Shown: positions 36,801 to 47,100 of the stretch, in pieces | Layout of the letters: each line of letters opens with the position of its first letter | Position numbering within the stretch: position 1 is the first letter of the stretch | Assembly (NCBI GenBank): GCA_002633005.1 | Contig: NMRA01000519.1 | Location: 26,646 to 90,645 of the forward strand | Length of the DNA stretch: 64,000 nucleotides | Source of the DNA: Phoronis australis | Lineage: Eukaryota; Phoronida; Phoronidae | Direction of reading: 5' to 3' | Notes under the pieces: generated by a model | What the model was told of the DNA's origin: nothing | Seen by the model: only the letters and a program-made list of their open reading frames with translations | Databases searched by the model: none | Position numbers and translations under genes: made by a program

Positions 36801-39800
36801 ACCGGTTTAGCGGGGTATTGCACACAAGCATCTCGTCATTGACAATAAAAATTGTGATTGCGAAAACCGAATGGAAAGGTGGCCGATTTGCAGGGGTCAA
36901 GGCGAAACCTTGGCAACTAGCATAGGCATAGGGACCGAGATGGGATTGTCGAGATAATAAAGAAAGAGCGACACAGTTCATTATTGGTGATGGTTTGCTA
37001 TTTTCGGGGAAGAATCGGGCTCTTTTTGTTAGGAGGCCCCAGTTTTTGCGTCTTATATACTATCAATGTTTTATTTTTAAGCGAACCATCTTATGAAAAA
37101 CACTGCCACTCGGTGTCCGGTTTCACATACTTGCCGAATGACCTATTTTATTGAATTCGTAACATTATGGTCGGTAAACACACAATTGACGCACAGAAGT
37201 TTTCGATTTTCTCGTCGGTCATTGAAATCAAGTCCTTTCGCGGTAAGGAACATTTTGAGAGACATTTCAAAAGAGTAAAATTCTTATCGAATTTTATGTT
37301 GGTTTTAAACCGACTTTTGCTCTTCAATCGTCTAGTTTTTGAGCGAACTTATTGGTCAGTACTTGAACATTCACCCGATAAACTTCATATAACAAATCAT
37401 TTCACCATGCCAAAATTAACCCTTTCGGTCAAAAATGCATCAAGAGCTTTGATAATTCACTTTTAGCTCATCCCGGCCCAGTGTTGACATTAAACATTCT
37501 GTCGGGTATTTTTCTGTCAGCAGTTTGTGCCAAACTAAACCTAAGTGTGTGAGGTGAAATTCATCTTACAATTTGCAGCCTACAATGTTGCAGTTCTTTG
37601 GGAAGCATGAGCCTGCTTGCCACCACACCAGCTTTTAAGGTGTCTACTAAACCGGTCCCGGCCACTTTTCCGCCCGGCGAGATTTTGGCAACTCAACAAC
37701 CATGATTTTAATTAGGTTGAAATATAACCACTATATTTTTTAAATTATGCTTGAATTATACATGGTGATATACATGTTAGGTTTTATTCTCTTGCGATAT
37801 TTTCTTTTTCATTCAGTGTCTCGTGAGTCCAGCAGACCGGACTGGCGTGGCACGGCAGCTGATGGTTCACCAAGTAGAAACGTCTGTAATATTTTATGTT
37901 CTATTAACACTAAGGTAAAAGAGAGTGGTTTCAACTTATATAGTGTCTATTTAACGAACTGAACCATGCACTATAAACATGTTGGTGGCCATAACAGCTG
38001 ACAGTATAAACAAAGAATGAAGCACTGAGGTCATTATGTTACAACGGCGATGTGACGTCAGCAGCTGTAGAATGTAGGTCAAGGTGCTGGATCAAGATTC
38101 AGTTCCCACAAGAATGTCACATGACTGTGAGCAGCACTACCTGTTAGTAAAGCATCGTTGCATCCAGCGCCATCTGTTTGTCGTAAAGGTTTTGGATGAG
38201 CGGGTACCTTTTGCGTTGGGCACTCGCCCAGGACCAAATCCAACGAAAAATGGTGGTTGAGTAGAACTTCACTGGATGGATGCCCAATTGACAAACTGGA
38301 ATTTTTAGAGCGGTTGTGCACTTCGTCGTTTTAGAATGTGTTCAAAGAAAAAAATTATGGCTTCACTGTGATTGCTGATGCCCTATTAAGTTTCTGAAAC
38401 ATCATAATTTACGTACACGCACGTGCATAAAACGGCAAAGGTGCGGAAACTAAATTTTGTGTAGCTGTCGTCGTTGCATCTAAGTAACCGGAGTTCCAGC
38501 AAAGTCACTGTGTTGGAGTGGAGCGCTTATCCAAACTAACGTTATTCACGAACCGTCCACTCTGAGGTCACAAGAAACTGTTCTATATGTTAGAATGGCC
38601 TTAATATAAAAAGATTCTTTTATCAGCAAACTAGGTTTATTGTTTTCAACTGAGAAAACTCGAGTGTTAGGGAGGTTAATGACTTGTCTGCAATAATACA
38701 ATGTACTATTCCAATGACCTTCTGTTTAACTTCCATTCGTTCAAAGTGCTATTTGTCAACCAACATAGAATTTGGGCAGTTTTTACATTATTACACGCAA
38801 ATTATTATTTTGTGGAGTTTTAATTAGGAATTTGATTTTGGATACATATACAAGTCTTGTCACAATTGGTCGTATATACATGAGTCTCTAACGTGTTTGA
38901 GCACTTTGTTTAAGGAAAAACTTCCATTTTGTTATCGCGGCATTTTCTGTCTACTCTTGGCGTTCTATATGTAATTGCATATGGAGACAATGAGTTTACA
39001 CAACTGGCAAGTATGCCGAAAGTGGATCTAAGTGATCCCGATCAGGCTTGACCAAAAAAGCGCCACTGGAATCCAGTTTCAAGGGACACGTCAAAATTCT
39101 TCCTACAAGAACTGCAGTTGCCCTCCCCCCGCATTGCACCTAGATCCAGTGCGTGCGTCGCTTAATTGCTGAGGAAAATTTTGCAAATTTGATGACTGGC
39201 GGCCCAGAGCTCTATGTAGTATCACATTCGTTTGAAAGTTGCTTTCTCGAGACAAAACATAATTTTCTACAAATGTCAGAGATTACGAACCCTATGAGAG
39301 CCGATTGTTTCTTACTGGAGCTGGGCCAGCTACAGAGGTTTGCTCCAGGTACACTTCTTATAAAAGTTCACCCAGTTACAGTATTTCAGAGTTGTTCCAG
39401 TACTTTGATAGTTTTTGGGACTGTAGGGTAAAATTGTGGATTACAGCAGTTGGGGCATCAGGTAGTAATTTTCGAAACTTCCGCTAATATAAATGGTACA
39501 CAAAACGGCCATTATTCGTTACACGAATACATCAACAGGTTAAAACTTCAGTAATTTAATGTACGCTGTAATATCGTATATCGGACAGCAAGCGCTAAAA
39601 ATTGATACGCCTAGTGCTAAACTACAGTTCGACAAGCGTTGAAGTTGGGGTGTTTTCAAGCCTGGGATCACAGCGAGAAATGGTGGGAAATCAGTCCAAG
39701 TCGACCTATCGTTTATTTCGTTGCATCTACCTGCTCGTTGGATCTGTTTTGGGACCAAAGTTTGGCCTATCCCATTATTGTTTGTTTAGGCTAGACTGCG

Positions 39801-40086
39801 TCTCACGCTAATCTAAAAAGCTAAATAGCTGCTTTGTACCTACATGTATGGCCGTCAGCTGTGTCTGAAGTCAGACTCATAACTGATGTATTTGGTATCC
39901 TGATTGTCGAATGTAGTCTCAGTTCAAAATAGGCCAAAAAATCAAAATCAAATCAAACTTTCGACCTTAATCTTTGTTCGAGTGCCTGTTTTTGGTTAGG
40001 GACTGCAAAGCTTTGACCACACCAGACTACTTACCGGAAACAACCATCACTTCATCTGGGCCGCAAGTATAAAATCCACCACACAT
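20062..40086 (-). CDS. FLOT1: flotillin-1, complete 11-exon gene (444 aa)
   Basis: Membrane scaffold protein of the SPFH/flotillin family, which oligomerises on the inner face of plasma-membrane and endosomal microdomains. Exons in transcript order: 40086-40035, 36078-35912, 34470-34327, 33851-33732, 24908-24813, 23402-23250, 22616-22435, 21870-21825, 21447-21310, 20651-20487, 20133-20062. All introns are GT-AG and the phases close to 445 codons including the stop; human FLOT1 is 427 aa. The SPFH/PHB part is roughly residues 1-190, including VQVKIQGQN-like and SSDLVNMG motifs. The Glu-Ala-rich coiled-coil flotillin domain is about 195-365, including [13 protein letters not shown] and EAEAEA. 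Cys37 aligns with the palmitoylated Cys34 of human FLOT1. The start [18 protein letters not shown] is in the normal FLOT1 position. The C-terminus ends in ETPV. The gene is head to head with the SLC1A gene. Sequence match and phase consistency are direct; function is by family. Confidence 0.96.
20487..20651 (-). CDS. FLOT1: flotillin exon 10
   Basis: Encodes residues 367-421. [31 protein letters not shown] and MTNVNLSK align with the C-terminal part of FLOT1 (KVTGEVLDILTRLP). The donor is AAG/GTTTGT. Without splicing, the frame would run on 24 codons into intron sequence. A degraded second copy lies at about 14,560-14,726. Confidence 0.93.
21310..21447 (-). CDS. FLOT1: flotillin exon 9
   Basis: Encodes residues 321-366, [20 protein letters not shown] through MILDSLPK, matching MRGEAEAFAIGARARAEAEQ ... 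LLEKLPQ of FLOT1. Phase 0 at both ends, so it can join either copy of exon 10 in frame. Confidence 0.95.
21825..21870 (-). CDS. FLOT1: flotillin exon 8 (46-bp micro-exon)
   Basis: One completing base plus 15 codons, [15 protein letters not shown]. The Glu-Ala repeat matches the flotillin EA-rich segment. The donor is AAC/GTACGT; using the neighbouring GTAAGA would add one residue and disturb the gap-free alignment with human FLOT1. Confidence 0.9.
21989..22150. repeat. 40-45-bp minisatellite, about four units
   Basis: Units share (t/g)atgactgattg...aaaatggctgacattct. Located in flotillin intron 7. Confidence 0.75.
22435..22616 (-). CDS. FLOT1: flotillin exon 7 (coiled-coil)
   Basis: Encodes residues 245-304 plus two bases. 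Contains [15 protein letters not shown] and [11 protein letters not shown], which are core flotillin motifs. The exon must end two bases into the final Lys codon so that the GTAAGA donor is used; exon 8 then restores frame. Confidence 0.95.
23250..23402 (-). CDS. FLOT1: flotillin exon 6 (coiled-coil)
   Basis: Encodes residues 194-244, ending in [13 protein letters not shown]; human FLOT1 has RRAQADLAYQLQ at this point. Charged and Ala/Leu-rich, consistent with the flotillin coiled coil. Donor CAA/GTAAGC. Confidence 0.95.
23617..23650. repeat. perfect 13-bp inverted repeat
   Basis: TTTTACCCGACAA and TTGTCGGGTAAAA with an 8-base spacer, in flotillin intron 5. Confidence 0.85.
24813..24908 (-). 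CDS. FLOT1: flotillin exon 5
   Basis: Encodes residues 162-193, with [15 protein letters not shown] then [15 protein letters not shown], matching the YLHSLGKARTAQVQ ... RIGEAEAKRDAGI region of FLOT1. Acceptor tttttag, donor AAG/GTGAGA. Confidence 0.95.
27679..27807. repeat. GA/GGGA microsatellite with gap
   Basis: (GGGA)n then (GA)n, interrupted by 19 N at 27735-27753. It gives spurious Leu-Ser frames on the other strand. In flotillin intron 4. Confidence 0.95.
30000..30055 (+). pseudogene. peptide relic [17 protein letters not shown]
   Basis: The frame reads [19 protein letters not shown]. The same peptide pattern is encoded at 62,874-62,942 on the other strand with mostly third-position changes, so it is a fragment of a repeated coding sequence. 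I do not recognise the family. Confidence 0.45.
31287..32246. mobile_element. PIF/Harbinger-type MITE (960 bp)
   Basis: Terminal inverted repeats of about 42 bp are perfect (AGGCCCTGTCACACCTTGAC...), flanked on both sides by a 3-bp TTA duplication, the PIF/Harbinger hallmark. No transposase is present. The interior is densely built from short acgtat/cttat/cgtatacc motifs. The exception is a distinct module at about 31,585-31,750 with TATAAAAAGG and a 21-codon ORF. It lies in flotillin intron 4. Confidence 0.88.
31591..31748 (+). promoter_or_regulatory. promoter-like module inside the Harbinger MITE
   Basis: TATAAAAAGG at 31591, then about 90 bases of non-repetitive sequence, then CACCATGA with ATG at 31683 opening 21 codons to TAA at 31746-31748. 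The composition differs from the repeat-built rest of the element. It may be a captured promoter and leader, or a remnant of the parent element's own promoter. Confidence 0.35.
33056..33200. repeat. dispersed repeat R3, copy 1
   Basis: tgtctcatcatcaggcaata(a/g)tggaat(a/g)aac and agcaggtaga are shared with 63,073-63,220. An inverted cctgatgatgagata occurs at about 33,257. Minus-strand reading YCLMMR is shared. Confidence 0.6.
33732..33851 (-). CDS. FLOT1: flotillin exon 4
   Basis: Encodes residues 122-161, starting [10 protein letters not shown] and containing the strongly conserved [10 protein letters not shown] and VVSYTLK. Phase 0 at both ends. It is followed by the largest intron of the gene, about 8.8 kb. 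Confidence 0.96.
33852..35911 (-). other. FLOT1: flotillin introns 2-3
   Basis: Contains a CTCF-like motif (34,176-34,190) and a hAT-end-like phrase gcagtggtggatctagg near 34,822; otherwise nothing recognised. Confidence 0.6.
34327..34470 (-). CDS. FLOT1: flotillin exon 3
   Basis: Encodes residues 74-121 ([16 protein letters not shown] ... [14 protein letters not shown]), almost colinear with human FLOT1 with no gaps. Phase 0 at both ends; acceptor cgtgcag, donor GAG/GTTAGT. Confidence 0.96.
35912..36078 (-). CDS. FLOT1: flotillin exon 2 (SPFH domain start)
   Basis: Encodes residues 18-73. Visible motifs are [13 protein letters not shown] and [11 protein letters not shown], both flotillin hallmarks. 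The acceptor is cttgactcag and the donor is CAG/GTAATT. The Cys-Cys pair at 37-38 covers the palmitoylation position of FLOT1. Confidence 0.95.
36079..40034 (-). other. FLOT1: flotillin intron 1 (4 kb)
   Basis: Contains the unexplained 36,520-36,981 frame; otherwise nothing recognised. Confidence 0.7.
36520..36981 (-). CDS. unrecognised 153-codon ORF in flotillin intron 1
   Basis: One of the longest unexplained frames in the window; the plus strand is also open for 125 codons over the same stretch, so it may be a low-stop repeat rather than a gene. No domain, signal peptide or family recognised. Confidence 0.2.
   Translation of the reverse strand: MNCVALSLLSRQSHLGPYAYASCQGFALTPANRPPFHSVFAITIFIVNDEMLVCNTPLNRSELGTRNKGHAYKRDLKFSILRFSIPIIFNKFSRVADGFQRSIRQRKSSSLKLLQDPVLMRAKSINSMFVVVLSQILVSRSCKCNFNVQVFQE
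40035..40086 (-). CDS. FLOT1: flotillin exon 1 (start codon)
   Basis: Encodes residues 1-17 plus one base. The [11 protein letters not shown] stretch corresponds to the family signature CGPNEAMVVSG. It ends in a consensus GTAAGT donor. It lies about 4 kb from exon 2 and is too short to appear as an open frame. Confidence 0.93.
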
Positions 40087-40260
40087 TTTGATATTTTAGC
40101 TGCAAATTGAAAATGTCTGAGACTAACGTTTCACAGGGATATTTTTTTACATGCACGTGTCCGGCACGTGCATAGCTGAGATGTTCATTTTGTGCATTGT
40201 GCAACAAATGTTGCACGTGCGCGTGAAGGGTATATTAGGCCTACCAGGGAACTAAATCCG
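40086..40260. promoter_or_regulatory. candidate bidirectional promoter with three E-boxes
   Basis: CACGTG occurs at 40154-40159, 40165-40170 and 40214-40219, within 66 bp. The first two form an inverted TGCACGTG/CACGTGCA pair. A perfect 7-bp inverted repeat GTGCAAC/GTTGCAC lies at 40199-40216. TATATTA at about 40231 is oriented towards the SLC1A gene. The flotillin ATG is at 40086. CACGTG is the core bound by MYC/MAX, USF, TFE and HIF-type factors; activity is inferred. Confidence 0.5.
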
Positions 40261-40292
40261 GACGAAGACGACAAACTTTGTATTGAAAGTCG
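40255..40292 (+). other. candidate 5' UTR exon of the SLC1A gene
   Basis: No ATG is present, and the stretch ends at a consensus donor TCG/GTGAGT (40293), about 25-60 bases after a TATATTA element. It would splice to the exon holding the 40889 ATG. This is a guess from signals only. Confidence 0.25.
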
Positions 40293-40492
40293 GTGAGTTT
40301 AACCAAAAAGCGACTTGTGAATTTATATCACCGCTAAGACATCTGGTAGCTTGGGTCGTCCTTGTCAATTTCTTTGTATTTAGCATGTGCTTGGTTGGTC
40401 GCTTGTTACTTGTTACCCATTTCTATGTGAATGATGTCAAGTGAAAATGTGTTTATTTGATTTACAGACTTTCTGAAGCTTTTTCACTTACC

Positions 40493-40605
40493 GGTATAGC
40501 CCCCACCACTTTTTCAGAGCTTCGCCAGCCATGGTCTATGGGTGGCACAACACAGGGGTCTAGGGGCTATAGCCCCCACTTTTTTCAGTACTGCGCCGCC
40601 CATGA
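40493..40605. repeat. two copies of a 41-bp unit upstream of SLC1A
   Basis: tatagcccccac(cac)tttttcag...gccatgg at 40,493-40,533 and again at 40,564-40,605. A related G-rich phrase in reverse orientation occurs near 24,330-24,400. Confidence 0.6.
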
Positions 40606-40888
40606 CCCGTAAGAATTAATTTACGACATCATTATTTCCTTTTCGGTCTGTATGTACACGTTGCAAAACTATGACCACACAGACCGATTGATCCTAAACC
40701 ACTGTAAACGACTGTCTTTTACGGCACGCTTTCAAGCTCTACAAACTCCTATACTTATCGTTTGAATTAGAATTCTACCGATTTTGCTCCGACGTCAAAT
40801 CATAGAAACCGTTAACTTTTTCCAAAAGGGGAGATTGGAATTCTCAGAATAACCTAAGAATCTAAGCGGGAGCTGATTCTGATTGCAA

Positions 40889-41111
40889 ATGTGGACTTGC
40901 GTGTATTTCCAGACGCAGGAATGCTGCAGGAGAAAGCTCCTCCTCCTCCTGACTATCAGCGGTGTAATTGGTGGCGTGGTTCTTGGACTGTGCCTCCCAT
41001 TGGTCCAACCGAGCGGCGACGTGATCTTATTGGTCAGTTTTCCGGGTGAAATATTCATGCGTGCATTGAAGATGGTCGTGGTTCCCTTGGTTGTCACTAG
41101 CATTGTCTCAG
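40889..41111 (+). CDS. SLC1A exon 1 (N-terminus, TM1-TM2)
   Basis: [19 protein letters not shown] is TM1 and [18 protein letters not shown] matches the EAAT FSFPGELLMRMLQMLVLP segment. ATG 40889 is used because an in-frame TGA lies nine bases upstream. The N-terminus is short for EAATs. An alternative is that the exon really starts at the tatttccag acceptor (40913) with the start codon in an unseen upstream exon. Confidence 0.85.
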
Positions 41112-44100
41112 GTAGGCCAAACATGGTCGTCTTAGCTGTTTTGTGCTCCACCGGCAAATCACTTCATTTACTAGCAGCAGAATTGCCCATTAGAACAAAA
41201 ACGCTATCACTGTTGAAACGCCATTTGTACTTTTTATTTCAAACTCGAAATTAACGTGTACGTATGAAATCATATCTAAATTTGAGACTTCAACCTCTTA
41301 AAATCCGTGACATTCAATGAGGTCACTTCAGTCGTCACACATGTGGTTACCCTGTCTTTAACTCTCATCAGTTTTATTTATGCAAAATATCCATTTTGTT
41401 AAGCGTATCGGGTCTTGAAAAGGCTGCACGACCCTTAAGCATATTTGTGCATCAAAACAACTACAAATCTCAGTCACGAGAGCTGGAAGTTCAAAATTAG
41501 GCCAGTTGTTTGCCACATTGTATCCACGTGACCATTGTTAGATGCTTTTGCGACCCCTTATAGATGAAACGTTTTACACTTAGATCCTTGTAAAGTCTTA
41601 ATTAACATAAGTTAGAAGTATGCATGTCTGATATTTTTGTTGGGAAAATATTGATTTTTGAGATTCCTTTGTCTAGATCTTTACTTTATTTTTATAACTT
41701 TCAAGGTCATTGAACGTTAAGGTCTCGTAATAATAATTCATATATTTCCAAATGTTGCCAAAAATGTACATAACAGACACACCTTTATTTTGTCAGAATG
41801 CGAACTCCTGATGCATTCATATATTCATTTGAAAGAAGGTGGCATCATGTCTTGCCGCCGGAACACTTGCTATATTCAGTACTGCTACCGAATATTCCAG
41901 TCACTGAGTGACTGCAGAATGAACTGGCAGTCGCTTTCATCAATCAATAAACGTATAACACACTTGCTAACATCTCGCTGGGAATTTTGTAGAAAAACGG
42001 CTTGATCAGGTAGTAGCAGCATGTTAGCGTAGTAAGGATGTCGAATCTATTGAGGATTCTCATTGGCTGATTAATGTCAGACAAAAATGTGACTTATGTA
42101 TGACATAGAGCAATGGTTGAAATTAATTCAATTTATATCTGATTTCAAATGGTTTATGGATAGCAATTAATGAATTATGTACGATGTTAATAAGACCATT
42201 ATATCATAAATAGTTCTTTATGTCTGTAATAAGTCTGCAGTATATGTGTCTAACATGAGTCTGATTTATGCGTGAAACGAATCCGGATAATGTCTGATGG
42301 CAATAATTTTGTCAGACAAAAATCAAGAATTATGCCGCATAGCACCAACCATACGCGAGTGCCAGCTCTTCGGACTTCGCGTAAGTTCTTACTTCACATC
42401 TACATGTACATGTACAGCTGTAGTGTCGGGGTGTTCAATTGAAACATTCATGCACCCTGCTAAAGGAAAGCTATGAGTAAACTGTCAATTTTGGAAACTA
42501 CGAATTCTACTTTAATCTTGACCTTTATTGCAGAAACTGTGAAGTATTCTTTCGAACCAAACCATGCGACAAAATTAGTACAGTGCATGTACAAAACCAT
42601 TTTGTGACATTAAATAAATCAAAATTCACGATAAGGCTGCATGACGTCACAAAGAGTATTGAGTACAAGAAGGCCTGCGCTTGAGTTTTCTCAAAAACAC
42701 GCTGAAGATGTTTTTCATTTCCAAGTGAATTGAAATAAGTGCTCAGGTTCAGCTGCATGTAATGTGCATGTAGCTGGTATTCTGATTTTCGAAACCTATC
42801 ATCAAACTCAGCAACGAAGAAACTCATTGATCCTGAATTACAAAGTGCCGACTTTGTCGTACGCTATAATTTAATGCGGTCTCGCAAGGCGTCGTGCCTG
42901 CATGCTGCAGCTTACTTTGTTTCGTCCGATCACATTCCGTGGATAGTAATCGCGGCTTAGTGCGTGTGCCTTCTGACATAAAAAGGAAGAAGGTTTACCT
43001 ACAAAGCACGGTGATGTGATCTGGCACTGTGGCAACAGTTAAGGAGATGGCAAACCTTTCCAAACGTTATTTTTCGGGAAGTGTATTAAAAATTCAACGT
43101 ATTGTGTTTAATTTAAAGGTATTACCAAATTCACCCCCGGTTCACTTGGAAAGATCGGTGGTCGTCTGCTGCTGTACTACATATCGACAACAGTCGTCGC
43201 TTCTATACTGGGAATATTTCTAGCCTCGACAATTCGGCCAGGCAGTGGAAACGTAGAAAATACAGAAGATGACGTTCATTGGCTGCATGCGTCCAGTAAA
43301 TTAGGCACCCTCGATGCTTTTGTTGACGTAATCAGGTACTACGAAAATAGGGTACTCAAAGAACAAAAAAGATTTCAACATTTTTTGTCAGTAGATTTCA
43401 ATTTAACCTCGTGAACCGTTGTAGGTACATGTACATGTACGTCTGAAATGAGCAAACATATACCTTATTAGGAATGCCCCATCCCTCATATCCCGATTAT
43501 CTGTCAAAAATCTGCGAGCATGCCTGCGGAAATTGCTTATAACGTTCGGTTGGTTTCTGATTTACTTGTTTATATATCTACGAAAATCGATAGATTTTTG
43601 ACCATTAGAAGTTAACCTTGTAAAAATTGGTAATGTTTCAGTGATTTTAGTAGTAGTTGCTTGAAATTGAAAAACTTTTATCCGATCCGCAAATAGTTGT
43701 AAAGAATACCTACAGCAGGACCCAGTACACTTAGACGATATTTGCCTATCTAAAATAACTCGCAAACATTGATGTAATTCTCAAAAATATACTCACAATT
43801 CAATTGGTAATAAATACATTACATTTCGACTTAGGTACAAGATTTTTCTTTTTAAATTCACAAACAGGTAATCAAAACATAATTGAGTCATTAAATCATG
43901 GATTCGATTGTTGATTTCTGATCTACATGTTTATGTAACTACGGAAATCGGCTGATCGTAACTGATTTTTTGACAATTAGAGGCGAATCTTTTAATAAAT
44001 GACGAAGCTTCAGTGAACTTAGTTGCAGGCTGACATTGGGAAAATTCAATCTATCGTCAGATCAACTAGTAGCTAAGTACACTAAACTATTTTTGTCTGT

Positions 44101-47100
44101 CTGAAATAAGCCTCAAGGATATTGATGAATGTCGGTCGTGTTTAAACGAGATATTTTGAATGAGTCCCAGAGGCACTACATGTATACCAGGGATTTTGCG
44201 ATCTCACCTTTTCAAAAAAAATCTTCTTCCAAGAAGGACCATAAAGAAGTAAAGTATTTCCGAAACTGGATCACAATGAAATGAATCTTGACCTTAGAGC
44301 CAGCGCACGCAGGTGTGTACGAGCAAAACTGTCTGTGTCAGGTCAGTCATGGCAGAGCTGACCGGAAACTAGCTCTAGTTCATCGGGACATTCGTGTTTT
44401 CACACTGTTAGATCTCAGCAGCAGTTACTTGAGGCAGCTCCTCGTTACCCGTCGGTGCACTGGTCCTAAGCCCATTCTTACTCTCCGTGAAACTTTGGTG
44501 TTTCACGGTTTCTTAAATGGCTGCTTCCCCGGGATTGCCCCTCCCCCACCCACAGTAGGGCGGACGTGGGAGATTAGGTACAAATGTGGTTGCAACTGGA
44601 GCACGGGGTGTTGGCGGAGGCAGTGGCGATGAAGGGGGGGAGGATAGTTTGGCCAAGTCGAAATGGGTTGTGCCCCCCATAATTTTTGCTTCTCTACGAG
44701 CCTGTTACAGTATAATAGCACTTACGTGTACAATATACTCACAGAAATCTTACTAGGGTTGAATTTATTTTTTGAGAAATAATTAAGTGGAGGAGTGTGG
44801 TCTTTATACAAGAATTCGATATTATCGTAAGGATAAGAAAGGATCATTCAGCGAGTTTTGTAGCGCACCTTCCAAGCTAATGGTCGTTACACATCTGTCT
44901 AATTTTGCAACAAAACGTGTTTGAATGCAGTGCTGTTATCAGAGTTTCATGCGCTCATGACTAAAATATTGCATGCCCCGAGCCTACGACATTTGGTAAA
45001 ACATACATGTTGAGGGAAACGTCACTAAAGCATTTTACATGTAAGGTCAATGTGTGCATTTTAAGACGAGAAATCTTTAAACAGCTTTAAAAGAGGCAAC
45101 AAAAAATCTTAAACGGTGAATAACTTTTTCTGTGTCGCCTATCCGCTCTACAGTTATTTTTATTGAAGGACATTTAGAAAACGATTTCTATACGTGAAAG
45201 TTGAATTAAGATCTTTGTGATGCAAAATTATCACAGAAGTAGCTTTCACTTTCATTGGAAATTTCCAACACGTTCGATTGTCCGCGTGGAAGGTGTCTTC
45301 AAGGTTTTAAAACATCTTATATAGAATGGTGGTCTCTTTTTCATTTCATTGGTATTTTACTTTAATTTTTGTTCTATCAACGGAATGCGTCTGCATTTAT
45401 TTTGCATGGTAGAGGTATGTTTCCGGAGAATATTTTCGAAGCAACATTTCGGAGCCAGAGAACGTCATACCAGGTGAAAGCAAAGAAACCGGATATGACA
45501 GGCGAAATAATGGACCTAACCAATGATTCCTTGAGGAACAATACGGAAAGAAAACTCCGTGTATTGGAATATAAAAACGGAACTAACACTCTCGGTAAGA
45601 CTACAGGAATCTGTGTGACATGAGAACAGTTGTTAGGTAAACCATTTTGATATTTCTTGAGGGGTTGTATAAATGTATTAAGCTAATGGCAGATATTTCC
45701 AGATTATTAACTCATTGAATAAATAAACACAATATGCCAAATCTACGATTCCCTTGCGGCCTCTCGTCTGCTTAATGTTGAATTTTATTTTGAAATTTTC
45801 GTAATTGCTACCCTCTGAACAACACTTTTACCCTTTCATTATTTATGCCAAATATGTCTCTGGTTGTGCAATTGTTCATGAGATTTCATGCATTTAATGA
45901 TTTCGCTCACACGAGGGAGCTGCGACCAAGTCGGGTACAGGTCATTGGACCATTCATCACGGTATCAACGGAATTTCACCCTGAGTTACTTTAACACAAG
46001 TGAGAACTGTGTCTCGTGACATAGCAGCGTTTTAATGGGGGTTAAGCAGTTCTCTGACATGTATATTGTTCGAAGTACTTTTTGTGTAAGAACAAGTTTA
46101 GACTGTTGAATCAGGATCTAGTAGAATATATCGTACCTCTTTCCCAGCCTCCGAGGACATCAAATACGGTTCACCTGATTTTCTTTCGATTTAAACTGGT
46201 GAATGACTGTCCACGTCACTCAATCATGACTTACACGATTACTAGCTAACAAGTCAAGAATATTGTTCCCATCAAAATATTGTGAATGCATGGGTAATAT
46301 GCTATATTGTCAAGTTTAAAGTCTCCTACCGTTGCAGTGAGTACGTGCACCTTCAGTTGCCAATTTATAGGATACAGTAGGGCTATACTGTATCTAAACT
46401 TCCATTTTTATTGAACAGTAGCCTCCATTGGCTTAATTACAACATTTCTGTGAAATAGACACATACAGATCGTAACTAGGTGCTTGTATTTCATCAACCT
46501 ATTTCCTATTTGTGCACGGTTTTCCACACCTTTGGCCGATTCTAGCAGGGTAGTTCCCCCTGAAGAAATACTCCAGTGCAATGGCTAACATCCGCCCGTG
46601 AGTTACGATTATTTTCGACCTCTTATGTCTTAGTTGCAGGGCCACCACGTGGATTAGAAAGTGAAATTGCCCCATTGACGTGAGCGTTTACGCGAAAGAT
46701 CAGTAGGCGCTGTTGATGTTTCTTAAAAACAAGCAAATACCAAGGAATTTTGAAAACGTTTGCATTTTGTACAGAAATTTTATAAGCGTCTACTCTCGCT
46801 TCCAGGCCTCATTACCGTTTCCATAGTCATTAGTATTGTGATGATGAAGCTGAAAACGAGACCGGAAACGATAATGCGCATCTTTTGCGAAATGAATGCA
46901 GTCATCATGAGATTAGTTCAACTGATTATGTGGTAAGAGGACAAAGCATTACAATTTATCCATCTACAACTGGTAGTAAAGGGACTGAGGTGTTTTTGTG
47001 AAGATGTAGAAAACAGACAGTGCGTTAAAGCGTCCATTGCAATAACAGAAGTCAAATAAAACGTACGTGCTTGTAATTATGCGAGAAACTACATGTAAAG

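Noticed and set aside
36520-36981. 153-codon ORF as a nested gene in flotillin intron 1
   Set aside because: Both strands are open and no domain is visible; kept only as a low-confidence feature.
40255-40292. Firm 5' UTR exon call for the SLC1A gene
   Set aside because: Only splice and TATA-like signals support it, so it is listed at low confidence rather than included in the gene model.
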